A DNA stretch of 64,000 nt, taken from assembly GCF_023053635.1 (NCBI RefSeq), contig NC_086182.1, positions 31,977,501-32,041,500 on the forward strand, written 5' to 3'. The position numbers and the translations under genes were made by a program. Positions 45,901-59,800 of this stretch are shown one piece after another. Position 1 is the first letter of the stretch, and each line of letters begins with the position of its first letter. Source of the DNA: Elgaria multicarinata webbii. Taxonomy: Eukaryota; Chordata; Lepidosauria; Squamata; Anguidae. The notes beneath the pieces are model-generated. The model had not been told where the DNA came from, did not search any database, and worked only from the letters and a program-made list of their open reading frames with translations.

Positions 45901-48900
45901 AACTCAACTTCAGCCCTGGCTACCAGCATCTCAAAAGCTACCTTGGTGCCCATGGTTGCTACGCTAGTTAAAGTGAAGAAATACAGGCAAGAAGATGCAG
46001 CCCTTGGAGGTTCTGCTGGGATGGCACAAGAGTCGAGTCCTACTATCATCACCCAGCTTCCATCTATGCCATCCATGAGTCAGAAAAAGGCAAACGTCAG
46101 CCAGGGCTGGGGAGCTAAGAACATGGAATTTTGAATGCTGCTGTACAAATTTTCTGGACGGTACTTTCTACGGAATTAATTGAACATGATGGCCTTGTTC
46201 TCACATACAGCAAATGAAGCGGTAAGCCTGTCTCCAGGCTGTATCACTTCAGGCTAGGCTACAATACAGCTCCCTGACACACTAGTTTTCTACATGCAGG
46301 TTTAAAGAATTAATAGAGGATCATAAAATTCTGTGAGCCCCACGTGTAGTCTAAAGTTGTACAGTCCAAACACAGGCTTATCGCCTTATCTACTATTTCT
46401 GAGAACTAGGTCTATGGGGGAGGGGGGGTGTCAGTCAGGAATTTGATCCCTAGTGATCCCGTTTTTGCTTTTTAAAAGTTTATACTGTTTGTTCTATACT
46501 TTGAATGGTTTTAATTTTTGTGAACCGCCCAGGGAGCTTCAGCTATTGTTTATTCATTCAGTTGCTTCTGACTCTTCGTGACATGAAGTCACGAAGAGTC
46601 AGAGGTGACTGAACGAATTATTTATTTATTTATTTATTTATTACATTTCTACACCGCCCAATAGCCGGAGCTCTCTGGGCGGTTCACAAAAACCAAAACC
46701 ATTCATAGTATAAAACAACAGTATAAAACCATAATATAAAATACAATATAAAAGCTCAACCAGATAAAAACAGCAGCAATGCAAAATTACAAATTTAAAA
46801 CACCATGTTAAAGTTTATTTATAGATTGTTAAACGAATAAACAACAATAGCTGAAGCTCCCCGGGCAGTTCACAAAAATTAAAACTATTCAAAGTATAGA
46901 ACAAACAGTATAAAACCATGATATAAAATACAACATAAAATCAGCAGCAGTGCAGAAATATGAATTTAAAATACGAATTTAAAACAGCAAAGTTAAAATT
47001 AAACTGCAGCTTGGCTCACTTCCTTGAGAGGTCTGAATTTGTTTGACTAACATTTCCCTTTACTTCAGCATAGGATACATTGCTTGTTTGTTGTTTGCTT
47101 GAGACAGTTGTTTTGAAGGCCGCCTACAGGACCAATTAAGAATATAAAAATAACAATACATAAAATAAACCAATACAAGATGGATGTATTCATTCGCAGT
47201 AGAATTAATGTGAAGTGCGGAAGCGATTTAAAAGCTTAATGGTCCAGCGAAGAGTAAGGGCTTTTGGCTTGGATGAGCATGTCTAACCCTACTGCCCCTG
47301 TTTTGGGAGATGTTTCAAGTAATCAATCAGAATCAGATTCCGAACTAGAAGATGAAGCGCCAGACACCAGCCAGCCTGTACCAGTGGGGGAGGAAGCTCT
47401 CACGGGCGATTCCCCAGCTCGGAGTCAGCTCTCTCTAGTGCTTTCCTCAAGTGGGAAGTGAGCTTTCTTCTGGAGGAGAGCGTCCTGACAAGCTAGCTGA
47501 TGCTAGAGTCCGCCAGAAGCTAAAACGCACAGAGCGGAAGGAAGGCGTGAGAAAGTCAGTTCGATTACGCCAGAACCTGTCTCCGCACCAGGCGCTCTGA
47601 AGTTACAGGCGTTTGAGAAGTGGCTTCCTGTTCTTCTTGAACAGACAATTGCCTTGCTTAGTTTGCATAGTTTTGCCTAGGGGGATGTTTCCAAGAGGTT
47701 ATACTCCTTCAGGTAGAAGAGACGTTTGTTGCTTAATAAAAGCTTTGTAGATTACTTAGCAAGCCTGGTCATTTGCCTCCCATCGAAAGCAGGAGTGTTT
47801 TCGCTTTCTGTTTCTGTGAAGGCGATTCCTCTTTGGATCACTCTCATAGGTTTTTTTCCTACGATAATATCAAGCATGGAAGCAGCACTAAAAACACCTT
47901 TTGCTCTGGAGCCAATTATCACAGGGCTGGTGCAGCAGGATGTAGATCTAAGCAAGCAGGGATATAAACAAGCCCCAAACTGCCAAGCACAGCACCTGGA
48001 TTAGTTGCAGAACCCTTTGCATGCTGCCCAACTAGTCGTAGACTGATCTTTGAAGCCAAGCCGTAGCAATTTCCTTCACCAGAGAGTACATAAATTTATG
48101 CAATCATATGCCCCAAACAAGCACTTGATCTTTGCAATTGCCCTGCAATGGGAACGTCACTGAACCCGCTTGTACAAGTGTTGGCTGCAGAACCCATTGC
48201 TTGATGCAGTCAATCTGGTCCCACCTGATCCCTAGCACATGGCAAACTGCAAAGACAGCATTTATTGGGGGGATGAATTGTCTGAATTCACCCAAAGCCC
48301 TCAATATCCTGTTCTCAGGGCTGGAAAAGTATTTCAGCTTCCTAGGTTCCATAATAGCACCTCATTTTTTGCCAGCAGCCTTATGGGGAGATAGAAAAAA
48401 ATACCTGAGTTCTTAAAGGCTTGCTTCAAAAATGCCAGGGGCCTAAATGCCCAGCCCTGCCTATTTCAGCTTGTCTTATAGAAACTGAAAACCAGAACAA
48501 AGGCTACTTTTAGCAGTACAAACTGCTTGCAGAAATCCATGTCAACGTCAACAGAAGTATTTGTAATCAGACACATAAATCAGCATTTGCATATTCAGCA
48601 CAAATGCAAATGCTGCTCACATTGACCTCGCCTTTTTCTATTCTTCACATTTTAATTTCCCCCTGGACAATGCACCAACAGAGAAATTGCAAGCTCACTA
48701 GACAGAATGCTATGAACAAGACAAGCTGCTTGAGGATTCTAAGACAAGATGCTAACGCAGCCTTCCTCAACCTGGGGCGCTCCAGATGTGTTGGACTGCA
48801 TCTCCCAGAATGCAATCTCCCATTCTGGGAGTTGTAGTTCAACACATCTGGAGCGCCCCAGGTTGAGGAAGGCTGTGCTAACGGATTCTAGTGGAGAGAG

Positions 48901-51900
48901 AAGTCCATGACCTTCTTGCACATTTATCACCTGGAGGGCATTACAAATAGGTGCACACCTTTTATCTTATTCACACATTACAAAATATACTGGTATAATG
49001 AAACATTTATCTTCCTAGATAGAAGTATCTTTGCCCACCACCCATATATTCCAAGCTGGGGGGAATTTCTCACTCTCAAACTACAAACTTCAGTCTGCAA
49101 AGGTTGGGGTCAGAGGGTGGAGTTAACTGCATATCACATAATTTCAGAATAGGTCCTATGAGAATGACAGACCCAGAAGCAGAGCCCAAGGTTCCAGACC
49201 TCCAGTCTGCTGCTTCTCCCATGAGAATGGAAGTTATAAATCCTCAGTGGTTCTTTAAGACAACGTTCTCACAATACGCAGTGGGAATTGCTAAAGGGAT
49301 TCCAGAAGCTACAAGGTGATGCCCTCCAGGTAAGTTTTAATGTTTATAACTGGGTCAGGAGGTGGAATTCTCCACGTGTGTCAGCAGGTGAGTTTTTCCT
49401 GCTGCCAGATTGGTTTCTTATTTATATACCAATTGTAGATGCTGCCTAAAGAGCAACATTCTCTAGGTGCCTTATATTATCAATAAAATCTTAAAATATT
49501 GATACAGTGGAAGAGCAGTTATAAAACAGAATGTAAAACATCTCAGAGTTTTTAAACAGTCTTAAAAGGCCTGGGGGACGACGAGACATTTCTCTGGTGC
49601 TGAAATGACCACAAATAATAATAATAATAATTATTATTTATATAGCACCATCAATGTACATGGTGCTGTACAGAGTAAAACAGTAAATAGCAAGACCCTG
49701 CCGCATAGGCTTACATTCTAATAAAGTCATAGTAAAGCAACAAGGAGGGGAAGAGAATGCAAACAGGCACAGGGTAGGGTAAAGTAGGTACTAGGCAAGC
49801 AAGCCTCTTTGGTGAGAGCTCTCCACAGCAGAGGTGCCACCACTGAAAAGGTCCTCTCTCCTTAGTAGCAACCTGCCATACCTCCTTTGGTGATGGGCAC
49901 CTAGAGAAGGCCCTCTGAAGATGCACAGAAATACAGATGTCCTTGAAAAGAACATGTGATCCAACTCTGAAGATTAGATGAGCTATTTCTGTGTTCCTTC
50001 TCCAACCCCACCAAACTACAACAATAGGTCATGTCCATTACTAAAACCTTATTTTCTCACCTTTACTCCCTGCAGGTTTCGAGCTTCTTGTTTGTGCTTC
50101 TGCAACTCCTTCTGCAAGAACAACAAAGTTAGGTTACAAGGACATCTCCACGGCATCACCTCAAAATCAATCCCACCTCTTCCATCCCTTCAGAGTTCAT
50201 CTTTCTCCCTCTCCGTGATTTAAAGAAACCATCTCTTGTGCCTAAAAGCCCAAACAAAATTTTGATCAGGGCCTGTTTTAATGACCCTGGAGGAACCAAG
50301 AAGAAGAAATCAATGTCAGCTGCATTGCCCGCCTGGGTACCCACGGGTCCCTTAAGCGCTTGACATTCAACGGCAAGCGAGAAAACCATCACTCCCTCAA
50401 ATCTCTCTTTCAGCTCAGTGCTGAGAATGCAACTTCCGGCAACGGTCCTGGGCTCACAGCCAACTTCTGTGCAGGCCCCAGATGAGAAAGACATGACAGG
50501 GCTGTCTTTTTTTCTGAGCTGCTTTATCTTGCCACTGTGCAAACTGTGCTTGCGTTCAGACATGGTTAGAAATATTAATTATTGTCCTGGTTAGTTATCC
50601 AACTACAGAGCAACATTCAAGGATAATCCCGTTTCAAGAATGGCTTGAACAGCATATGCAGAGTTGGGCTTACTTCACTCGGTAGGTGAAAAGGGATGTC
50701 AGAAAGGGTAGGGGGAGGAAAGAGGGCGCAGAAATTTGCACGGCAACAATCGTATGGTGAAATTCCAGAAAGAATATAGAATGCCAGGACGCCAGCGGAA
50801 CCCAGGACAAATGTGTCATCCTCATAGTTACCTAGGAAAATCTGAAAATACATGGGCAGGTTCCCCCCCCTTTTTATCAATTTGTAAAGAGATTTAGTGG
50901 GATACTGAGAGTGGTTAGATCCAAAGTGCTTTCAGAATTAAGAAAAAAATGATTGCGCAGAGAAGCCCATCTTTAGACTTAGGGTCAGTGCAGGCTGGTG
51001 GCTCTGATTTCAGTGGGGCTTTGAACCATTCTGGGTTTCAGTCAGTACCAGCCAGAACTGTAGAGCAGCAATCCAAGATGCTGAATTTTATCAGCAAGTC
51101 AGATTCAGCACGTTAGATAGGTTCTTTAGACTTCTGGCTGGTTCTGATTGAAACCCAAAATGGATTCATAACCCCGCTGGAATCAGAGCCACCAGCCTCC
51201 ACTGCTTAGAGTTGTTTAAATTATGGTTGCCCCTCCTTCCACCATAACTTAGCAAAGAGTTAGCAGTGCTACACGTCTCCACACTGCCTGCACTGGGTCC
51301 TGCAAAACCCTAGGAGCCCCCGGCCCCGGGCAGCTTTTGTTTCCCTGCACTGAGCATTCAACTCCTCCCTTGTAAAGACAGGCGCTCCTTGAGAACTGGA
51401 AAATGCAAGTAAACGAAGTTTCCCACCTCACAGAATTATATGTTAAGTTTTGTAAAGAACACAAATGCCATTATCCCCTCAGCGCCAAAGACGAATGCCC
51501 AAACACTTCCCTTAACGGTCCCCTGAATGTTGGGGGACCAGCATACCTTTCAGATGCTGCCCCAGAGCTGCTGAGTTTTTTATAATATCCCCGGACCCAA
51601 AGAAACCAGTCCGTTCAGTTTAGCCGGCTGCCTCTTACCTTTAGCTCCTGATTCTCCTCCATGCTCTGGTCCAGTCGACCTCGGATTATGATCTGAATGC
51701 AAAATGTGGCGGTTATTTACCAGTTCCTACACAGAAATAACGCACAAAGCCGTCTCAGAATGGAACCTGGGAAGAAAAGGCATTCCTACTCACCAGCTGC
51801 TCTTCGGGGCAGGCCTCCTGTTCACAAAGCACAAACGATCTCTCTTGCTCATCCTCAGGTAACGACCCGTTGAGCAGCAAGGCCTGGCAAAACAACAATG

Positions 51901-53818
51901 GCAAAGGGAAATGCCTCCATGGAAACCACCAGGGAGAAATTCAACCCCGTCTGGAGGGGATCCGGCTGGGATGAAAGACTAGTCTGCTTGGACAACTGGA
52001 GCCTAATTGCACAAAAATGGATTCTATCCCTGGTGACATTAAAAACAAAATTCTAAAGGGAAGGAAACAGGCTGCTGCTTCAGAACCAGGCACTTTTGGG
52101 CTCAAGTCTGAAAAATAACCAGGAGAGAACAATATACAGACAATAAGACCCTATGATAAGCAATGCAAAGGTCTTCACTTATAATATGGCTTGCTAAGAA
52201 TATAAGAAGAGCCGTGCTGGATCAGACCAACAATCCACCTGGTTCAGCATTCTGTTCACAGTCATTAACCAGCTGCCTGTGGGAAACCCGCATGTAAGAC
52301 AAAGAGTGCCACAGCACACTTCTGGTCATATTTTCCAGCAACTGGTGTACATAGGCATACCGGAAGTAGTGTATAACCATCACGAGTAATAACCCTTGAG
52401 AGCCTGATCCTAGTTCCTTTTATCTATCCTGAATCTTCCACCAACCAGCTGCATGGGATAACCCCAGATTTTATTATTATGAGAGGGAGAAATTTTTTAT
52501 ATATATTTATTTATGATGGCATTTATATCTCACCTTTTTTCCTTCAAGGTACCCAATGCGGCGTACCTAACCCTCCCCCTCTCCATTTTATCCTCACAAC
52601 CACCCTGTGAGGTGGGTTGGGCTGAGAGTCTGTGACAGGCCCAAAGTCACCCAGTGGGTTTCCATGGCTGAGTGGGGACTAGAACCCGGATCTCCCGACT
52701 CCCAGTCCAACATTTTAGCCACTACACCACAGTGGCTCTCCAGTCTCCCTATCCACTTTCTCCATACCATGTATGAGTTTGTACACCTCTATCACGTCTC
52801 CACTCACTTGCCTTTTTTCTAAGCTAAATAATCCCAGATGTTGTAACCTTTCCTCATACAGGAGTTACTCCAGCCCTGTGAGCATTTTAGTTGCCCTTTT
52901 CTGCCCTTTTTCCAACTCTACAATATCCTTTTTGCACACAGCATTCTAATTGTGGTTGTACTATAGAGTTGTATAAGGGCATTATGGTATCGGCAGTTTT
53001 GGTTTTGATTCCTTTACTAATTATGGCTAACTTAGAATTTGCCTTTTTCACAGCAGCCGCACACACTGGGTCAAAATTTTCATCAAGCTGTCCACCCCAA
53101 CCCCAAAATATCTTTCTTGATATTTCTTGCTCTGTCCAGACTTGAAAGGTTTACTGGCCTTCTGAGTCTGCCCAGTGAAGAGTTCTGTGAAGTCTTGAAA
53201 GCTTGTGTAGTGCTATTAAAGTGTCCTTTATCTTGCAGACGGGATTTATTTTGACTTTGATCCCAAAGAGAGGTCTAGAAATGAAAGCGGCTGGCCGTTG
53301 ACAAGGGCAGTGCAACTGAGATCCAGAGACACCACGCTCTGAAGTCCGGAGGTTTCATGCTCCAGCTCAAGGGAGGGGGAGGGGAGGGCAACCCTGGCAG
53401 AATGCCAATCCCTACCCATTTATCTTCCATATTTCCCAGAGGTCCCAGAGTTTGCCCAGCAGGATATCAAGTCAGGGCTGCTCCTTGTCAGGCTTCCCAA
53501 AGGAGCATACTAAAGCCCTGGAACTCCAATCAAACTCTCATGATCAAGAGGCTTTAAAGGGGGAAATTGACTATTCAGATTCAATTTTCCTGGTCAGCGG
53601 GATCAGCTGTTTCCCCCCCTCCTCCTAGGAGATAAGGGGCAGTAATGCCAGGCAGCTGCCATCCCCAAAGCCAGCTGCCTCCCTTGGCTCCCAGAGCATG
53701 AAAAAAACCCAGAGAGGAGTGTGATGATCTCAGAGGGTACATCGGGCCGCCAAATTTCACCAGGGCACCAAGCAGCCTTGCTACCTCCTTTTTAAGCCTT
53801 TTGTGTCTGGCAGCAAAT

Positions 53819-53859
<41 letters not shown>

Positions 53860-56800
53860 GCCTGCCCTGCCTGATGCTGCCAGGACAAGGCTGCCTTTGT
53901 TTACTCATATATAAACATTTACAATTCAAAACCAGCACAGTTCCCAGTACAGAATGCCCTGTTGCTTGAGAGAGAGAGAGAGAGTTCAGAGTCTTTGCCA
54001 CAAGGAGCAGAGTGCCGGATGAGGCAGAGGGGAAGGTGGGTCGTGTGGCCAGGGAGGGGCAGGAGGTGGAGCAACAACATCACGGTTCTGCACCAAAAAC
54101 CTGTCAGGAAAACCACGAACAGAGCAATCCGACGCATGCTTTGCTCAGGAGCAAGCCCCACTGCGTTCCGCAGAGATTATTCCCAGGTAAGAGTATGGAG
54201 TATTGCAGCCTAAACTTCATTATGTACCTCGAGCTTCTTAAACCCTGGATTCTTTCTGGCCCTAAGCAACTACTTGAATTCCAGCACTTTGATCAGCTGT
54301 TGATCTGAGGAAAGTATCACCTCCTGTGCTCTACAGGTCTTTCTGTGTGTCCCTTTTTTCTTTTTCTAGCAGAATAACATGTACCTGGTACCCATTTGAT
54401 ATGCATAGTGCAGACCTCTTCACCTAAAAATCACACTTCTGACAAAGAGATATCACATTTACCCAGCACTTTGTATCTGGAGAACGCAATTCATCCCCCA
54501 GATAGCGCATCCAATCATTATTTGAAAATTGTTGAAAAAATAGTTGGTGTGGTGAATTATACAGATCCCCTAAGCCTCATGTCAGCATTTTGTGAATGTT
54601 TTCTTTGCATCTTGTATGTGCATGCATGCTACCTCAGTGCTGGAGAATTCGCTCAGCACATTTATGAATTAATATTGAAGTTCAAGGATTCTTCTCCAGA
54701 CTGCATCAGTATTTCTAGAACTGCCTAACTCAGGACTGGCTGAAAGTCACCACTAAAGGCTTGTAGTTGAGCCAGGAACTGAACCAGCAGCTTTTGAATT
54801 CCATACCTATGGCTCACATGGCAAGACGAACTTCTACGTGGCTATTAAAGGTCGGCAAAGCCACCAGAACAAATGCAGGCTGAGGAGGGGAAAGAACTGA
54901 TACCTGCAATCCTGAGATCATCTTCTTTGCTTCTTCCATTTCCTTTTCTAAGTGATCTTGTTGTTCCAGAAGCTGATCTTCCCATGAAGTCTCCAAGCTT
55001 ACCGCCGGGCACCTTGCCTGCCACTCAGAGGGAAAGAGAGAGCCGGTCTCTTCTGCAAAGCAAAGCAAACGTTTGTTGAACGAATCTGGACTGATGCAAC
55101 TTCAGTTTTCTCTGCACTTGAAAGAGTCATCACAATTTTCTATAAACTGCATCCTTTTGTTCACAAGCAGGATGCTACATCCTAGGGTGTAAAACTCAAC
55201 TAGGCAAAGGTTAGATCTCAGGTGGACATACTGTCCTAAACTGAATGACTGTCTCACTCTAGCTACTGTATTTGGGAATCGCCAGGCGCTTAGGCCATAT
55301 TCCCAATAACACAGTCTCTGTCCCACTGCCAAATATGCCAATTTACTCAAAGCCCAACAGCTGTGCTGGGTTTCTTCTCCTTCAGATTTTTCATCTGCAA
55401 GTCACTCTTGTTTCATTTTCTGGCATGCTGGTGTCTGTATTTGTACAGCTTCTTACTTTGGAATCTATCCCCCAGTGTCCCTCCTCCCACCCTTGTCTGG
55501 CCTATCTAATGCAGACTGTAAACACTCCATGTTATTCGGATTATAGATAAGGTAGACAGATAAGGTAAATGTTTGCTATCCCCAAATATGGCCAAGAGCT
55601 TAGACAGCTCAACGTGGGTGAAGCTCTGCTTCTCCAGGGCAAGTCTCTCTTAGCCTCAGGTCCCCACCTGCGAAATGGTAATCATAGTGGCCTTCCTCAC
55701 AGGGTTATTGAGAGGCCAAATACAATCACAACTGTAAATTAAGCAGTACTATGTAAATGGAAATTAATAGCTGAAGAATTTGAGCAGATTAACCACTGAA
55801 ATCAAACCATGCTAGCCATATATGAGTTCTCTGGAGAGAATAATATCTGCTTGAAACAAAGTAGGGACAGATGGGTGTCTGGGGATCTGGTATACTGAGA
55901 GGGCTACAGTCCTTTGTAAGATACTGATTTTTAGGGTGGCCTGCACACTGACTTTTAATGGCTGGAGGGAAGTCTCAGTGGTACATTAGGGTTAAGGTTA
56001 ATCCTCAGGTTAGGATTAGGGTCGAGGGCGGACAGCTCCTCAGGCCAGAACCAGGGCTGCAGAAGAGCCCAGAAGGGCCAGACAGACTTAGTGAGCCACC
56101 AAGTGAGCTTACACAGTGACTTTAAATGGCTGGAGACACCTAGAAAATGCTTACCTTAGAGGACTGTTGTAAGCGTTACTGAGATAATAAAGTTGTAAAG
56201 TGTTTTAAATGTTCACGAAACCTTAATAGAAATTCTACATATAATTGTTTGTTTTTGTAATTATTGGAAAAATAAACCCAAACAAAGTTCAGTCCAAGAG
56301 CCACTCCAAATGACTGAGAGGAAGCCTCAAAAGACCCCAAGCCTCCTTTTCCCAGGCTCCATTTGAGCTCCTGTGCATTATAAATTCAGACTCGCTCTGA
56401 AGGGGGATTTCAGACTTTTGTTTTGAGGGTTTCCACCCTCTCTCCGCTTGATCTAAGCACAAAGCATCCGCCCCTGCACTGTGAATAATAAAAAGGGACT
56501 TCTCTGGGACCTTTTTTCTTTTCTTTTCATAGCATCAACCACACAAGACTCCCAGAGACTGCTACAGATGTGTCCCAGTTGCTGTGGGTTGGGATTTACA
56601 GTCAGATGGGTTTTTGCCCTAAATTCACATCATCTGCACGGAGTCCTTGCTGCAGTTTTCTGTTCCATCCCTTGTTTAGCCCTAGAATCTGGGAGAAAGC
56701 TGCGCAATTTATATCTGGGCCGACTGGGAGCTAGGGTGCTTCTAAAGGGATATGTCAGGATGCTTTGAAATGTGGAATGCATCCGTGGTGGATCTTATTT

Positions 56801-59800
56801 TTGTACAGCAGAAGAGAGACGTTTTCAAAATCAACTGCATATTCTAGCCAATGCAGATAATCTGAACTTCAAATGTGAGAAAGTTTTGAGAGGCAGTGTG
56901 GTGCAGCGGTTAGAGTGTCAGACTAGGACCATGGAGAACCAGCTTCAAAACTCCACTCGGTTGTGAATCCCTTGTCACTCTTTTACTCAGTTTAATCTCA
57001 CTGGGTAGTTGTGATGATAAAGGAGCAGAGAGAGAATCATATATGCTGTGCTGAACTGAGCTCACTGGATAAAGCGCAGGTTACTCATTAAAACTAACCC
57101 CGGGCATTTAAAAAAATATTTTTGGTTCAGAAATATTGAGGACTATTCCACATTTTAAGCAGAGATATAGGCATTCAAGGGGGAGCTGCATACAGTCACG
57201 GCTCCCCGGCTTTAAAACATCTTAGCTTTACACTTTGCAAAATGCCATGTGGGAGAAGGCCCTTATAAATCTCAAATACTGTATTTCTGTGAGTGACAGT
57301 AATCCCAGATTATGGACAAGAACCCATCTTTGAGTCTTCTTCAGGGAAGGCCCCAGGCGACAGGTAAGAGCGGGTTTGGATCAAACGGCTAAAACCTGAG
57401 TGAGTCAAATAGCTAAATTCCCCACCCTAGGACCATTCTCCCCCTCTTCCCCACTCCAAAATTGTTGGCTCCCCCAATGAAAAACAGTGGGAATCACTGG
57501 TCATGGCTACAAGCTCTGAAAATGGTTCAATAATTTGTGTGAAGGTCAGCAGAGGTGCTGCAGGGTACTTACGGATCAACAGGAGGGCCAAAAAAGACGC
57601 CCAGGGTCCAGGCTCTATGTTTAACACCCCTGTCTTACTTAGCATTGCACAGATGTTTCATTACTGCACGGTATGTACAGTTCTCAATCAGTACAGTGCT
57701 CCCTCCTTATACCCTGCCCCCTGCACCTGGCTGTGGGGCAAGAATAGGGCTCCTACCCTGAACTGAGGTACCAAGAGGAGGGCAGTTACCTGATCAAAGA
57801 AATCTTAGTTGATTAATTGTATGTATACAAGTAGAAATAATAGTTTGGAAGCAAGAAGCATACTTTCCTTGTTTTTAGATGGCACGCCTGACGATACTAG
57901 GCATCTATGTATATGTGTGTGAGACAGAAAGAGAAAGAAAAAGAGAAGGTGGGGATGAAATGTGACATTTAAGATGGTCCTTGCTATCCGCAATTTTTAT
58001 AAATACTTCTATTAAACGCTTCAGCCCTAACCAAGACCCAGAACCAGAGCAAATTCTCAAATAGTAGAAGACTGTAGCAGCACAAGTGACTGATGTGAAT
58101 CTCCCACATTCAGTTAGGACCATTAGCTGGTTGGCTGTTCGCTCCCCTACCTGTTCTGGTGTCCACTTCTTCTTCACGAACAATGTCAAATCCTGCCTTC
58201 TCCTCTGAAGGTGTAGCACTGGACTCACTCTTTGCACTGTTTATCGGGCTAGGTGATGTGAGGCTGTGGGGGCAAAGAGAAGGCAACCAAATCTTTTCAG
58301 TAACTTGCAGCAACGGAATCATTCCTTCCTCTCTGGATGTGAAATAAGGTTACTTTGCAAGAACTTCAATTGCACCAAATACAATCCCAGGTTAATCGGG
58401 GGGGGGGGGGGAGAAATCCACCATGGTAATATCTCTTCACTCATTAATAATGGGGCATAATCCATCACCTTTGCAAGCCCCACTGCAAAGGAATGCACTC
58501 CACGAGTCAAATCTACGCATCTCCCATTCTACCACCCTTCTATTGCCACCCCTACCCAAAAGTATCCAAATGCTGGCAGCTAAACAAAGTGCAACTGGAG
58601 AAACTACTTTTATAAATATAAATACACACACACACACACACACACATGGGGTGGGGGTTCAGATGGACCAGCATATCTCCCCCCCGCCACCCCAAATTCA
58701 AGGAGCTTATTCTACACGATATGTCAGGGGGTTTGCTTACAATTACTTTTTGCTGCAACATTTTTTCCTTGGATGTTGAAAGTTGCTACCCACAGTATCT
58801 TGTTTCTCATTTGGTCCTTGTTTCTAAGGGCCATGTGCAACTGAAGCCAGAAGTCACATATATTATTTTTAGCAAATTGTGAATTCCCACGAGGACAAAG
58901 ACACCAACTCATGATCTGGCTTTACATTCTTGAACTCAACCTTTCCTTTTTCTTTTTTTAAGTGCCAGTCAGTTCAGTCGAACTTTCTTTCCACCCTCCT
59001 CCAAATTCTTCCAGTATCCATCACCCAGACAACAATAAAAGGCATCTGAGACTCACTGACCCATTTAACATGTCCCCAAAGAATTTCTCCTTGCAAGTGT
59101 GAGCAAGAGTTAATGTATCATTTTCCCAGAGAGAGAGAAACAAAAGAGAGAGCAAACAAAAGGGAAAAGAAAAAAGAGTGGAGAAAACAGAATAGATTAA
59201 AAACAAAAATAGAAGATGGTTGCCAACTCACTTGCCTGATTTCCCAGCATTTTTGAGTTGAGCCCCACAGCTGGAATGGCAATAGCTAAGGCCATGCAGT
59301 ATGCACGCATGCACATGCAAATGCACACACACACACACACCCCAGACTAATAATGTCAAAGCATCTCATAAATTTGGGATGAAGATGACCTGTAATTAGC
59401 ATGTCCCACAGGGCAAGACTTTACCAGCCTTATTCCTCTTGAGTATCGTAATTCAAGAATTCAACTCTCTCCACTTATTCTATTGCAGGTAGGCTCAAGA
59501 GGCAGCTGGACAAGCATCTGATAGGTATGCTTTAAGGTAGATTCCTGCAATGAGCAGGGGGTTAGACTCAATGGCCTTGTAGGGCCCTTTCCACTCTACT
59601 GTTCTATGATTCTATGATCCAAGATCTTGAACACAGGTTTCCACACTGTTCCCACACTAAGACCAGGTCCGAAATGTAGGAAGTAGCTGCACAAAACAAG
59701 AGACACAAAGTTGTGCGTTTTGTACATCAGTCCCTTGGAGGGCTACTGGTGTGGACTATGCTGTGCCACCCCTACAATATGGGCTAGGAGGCTTCATGCT

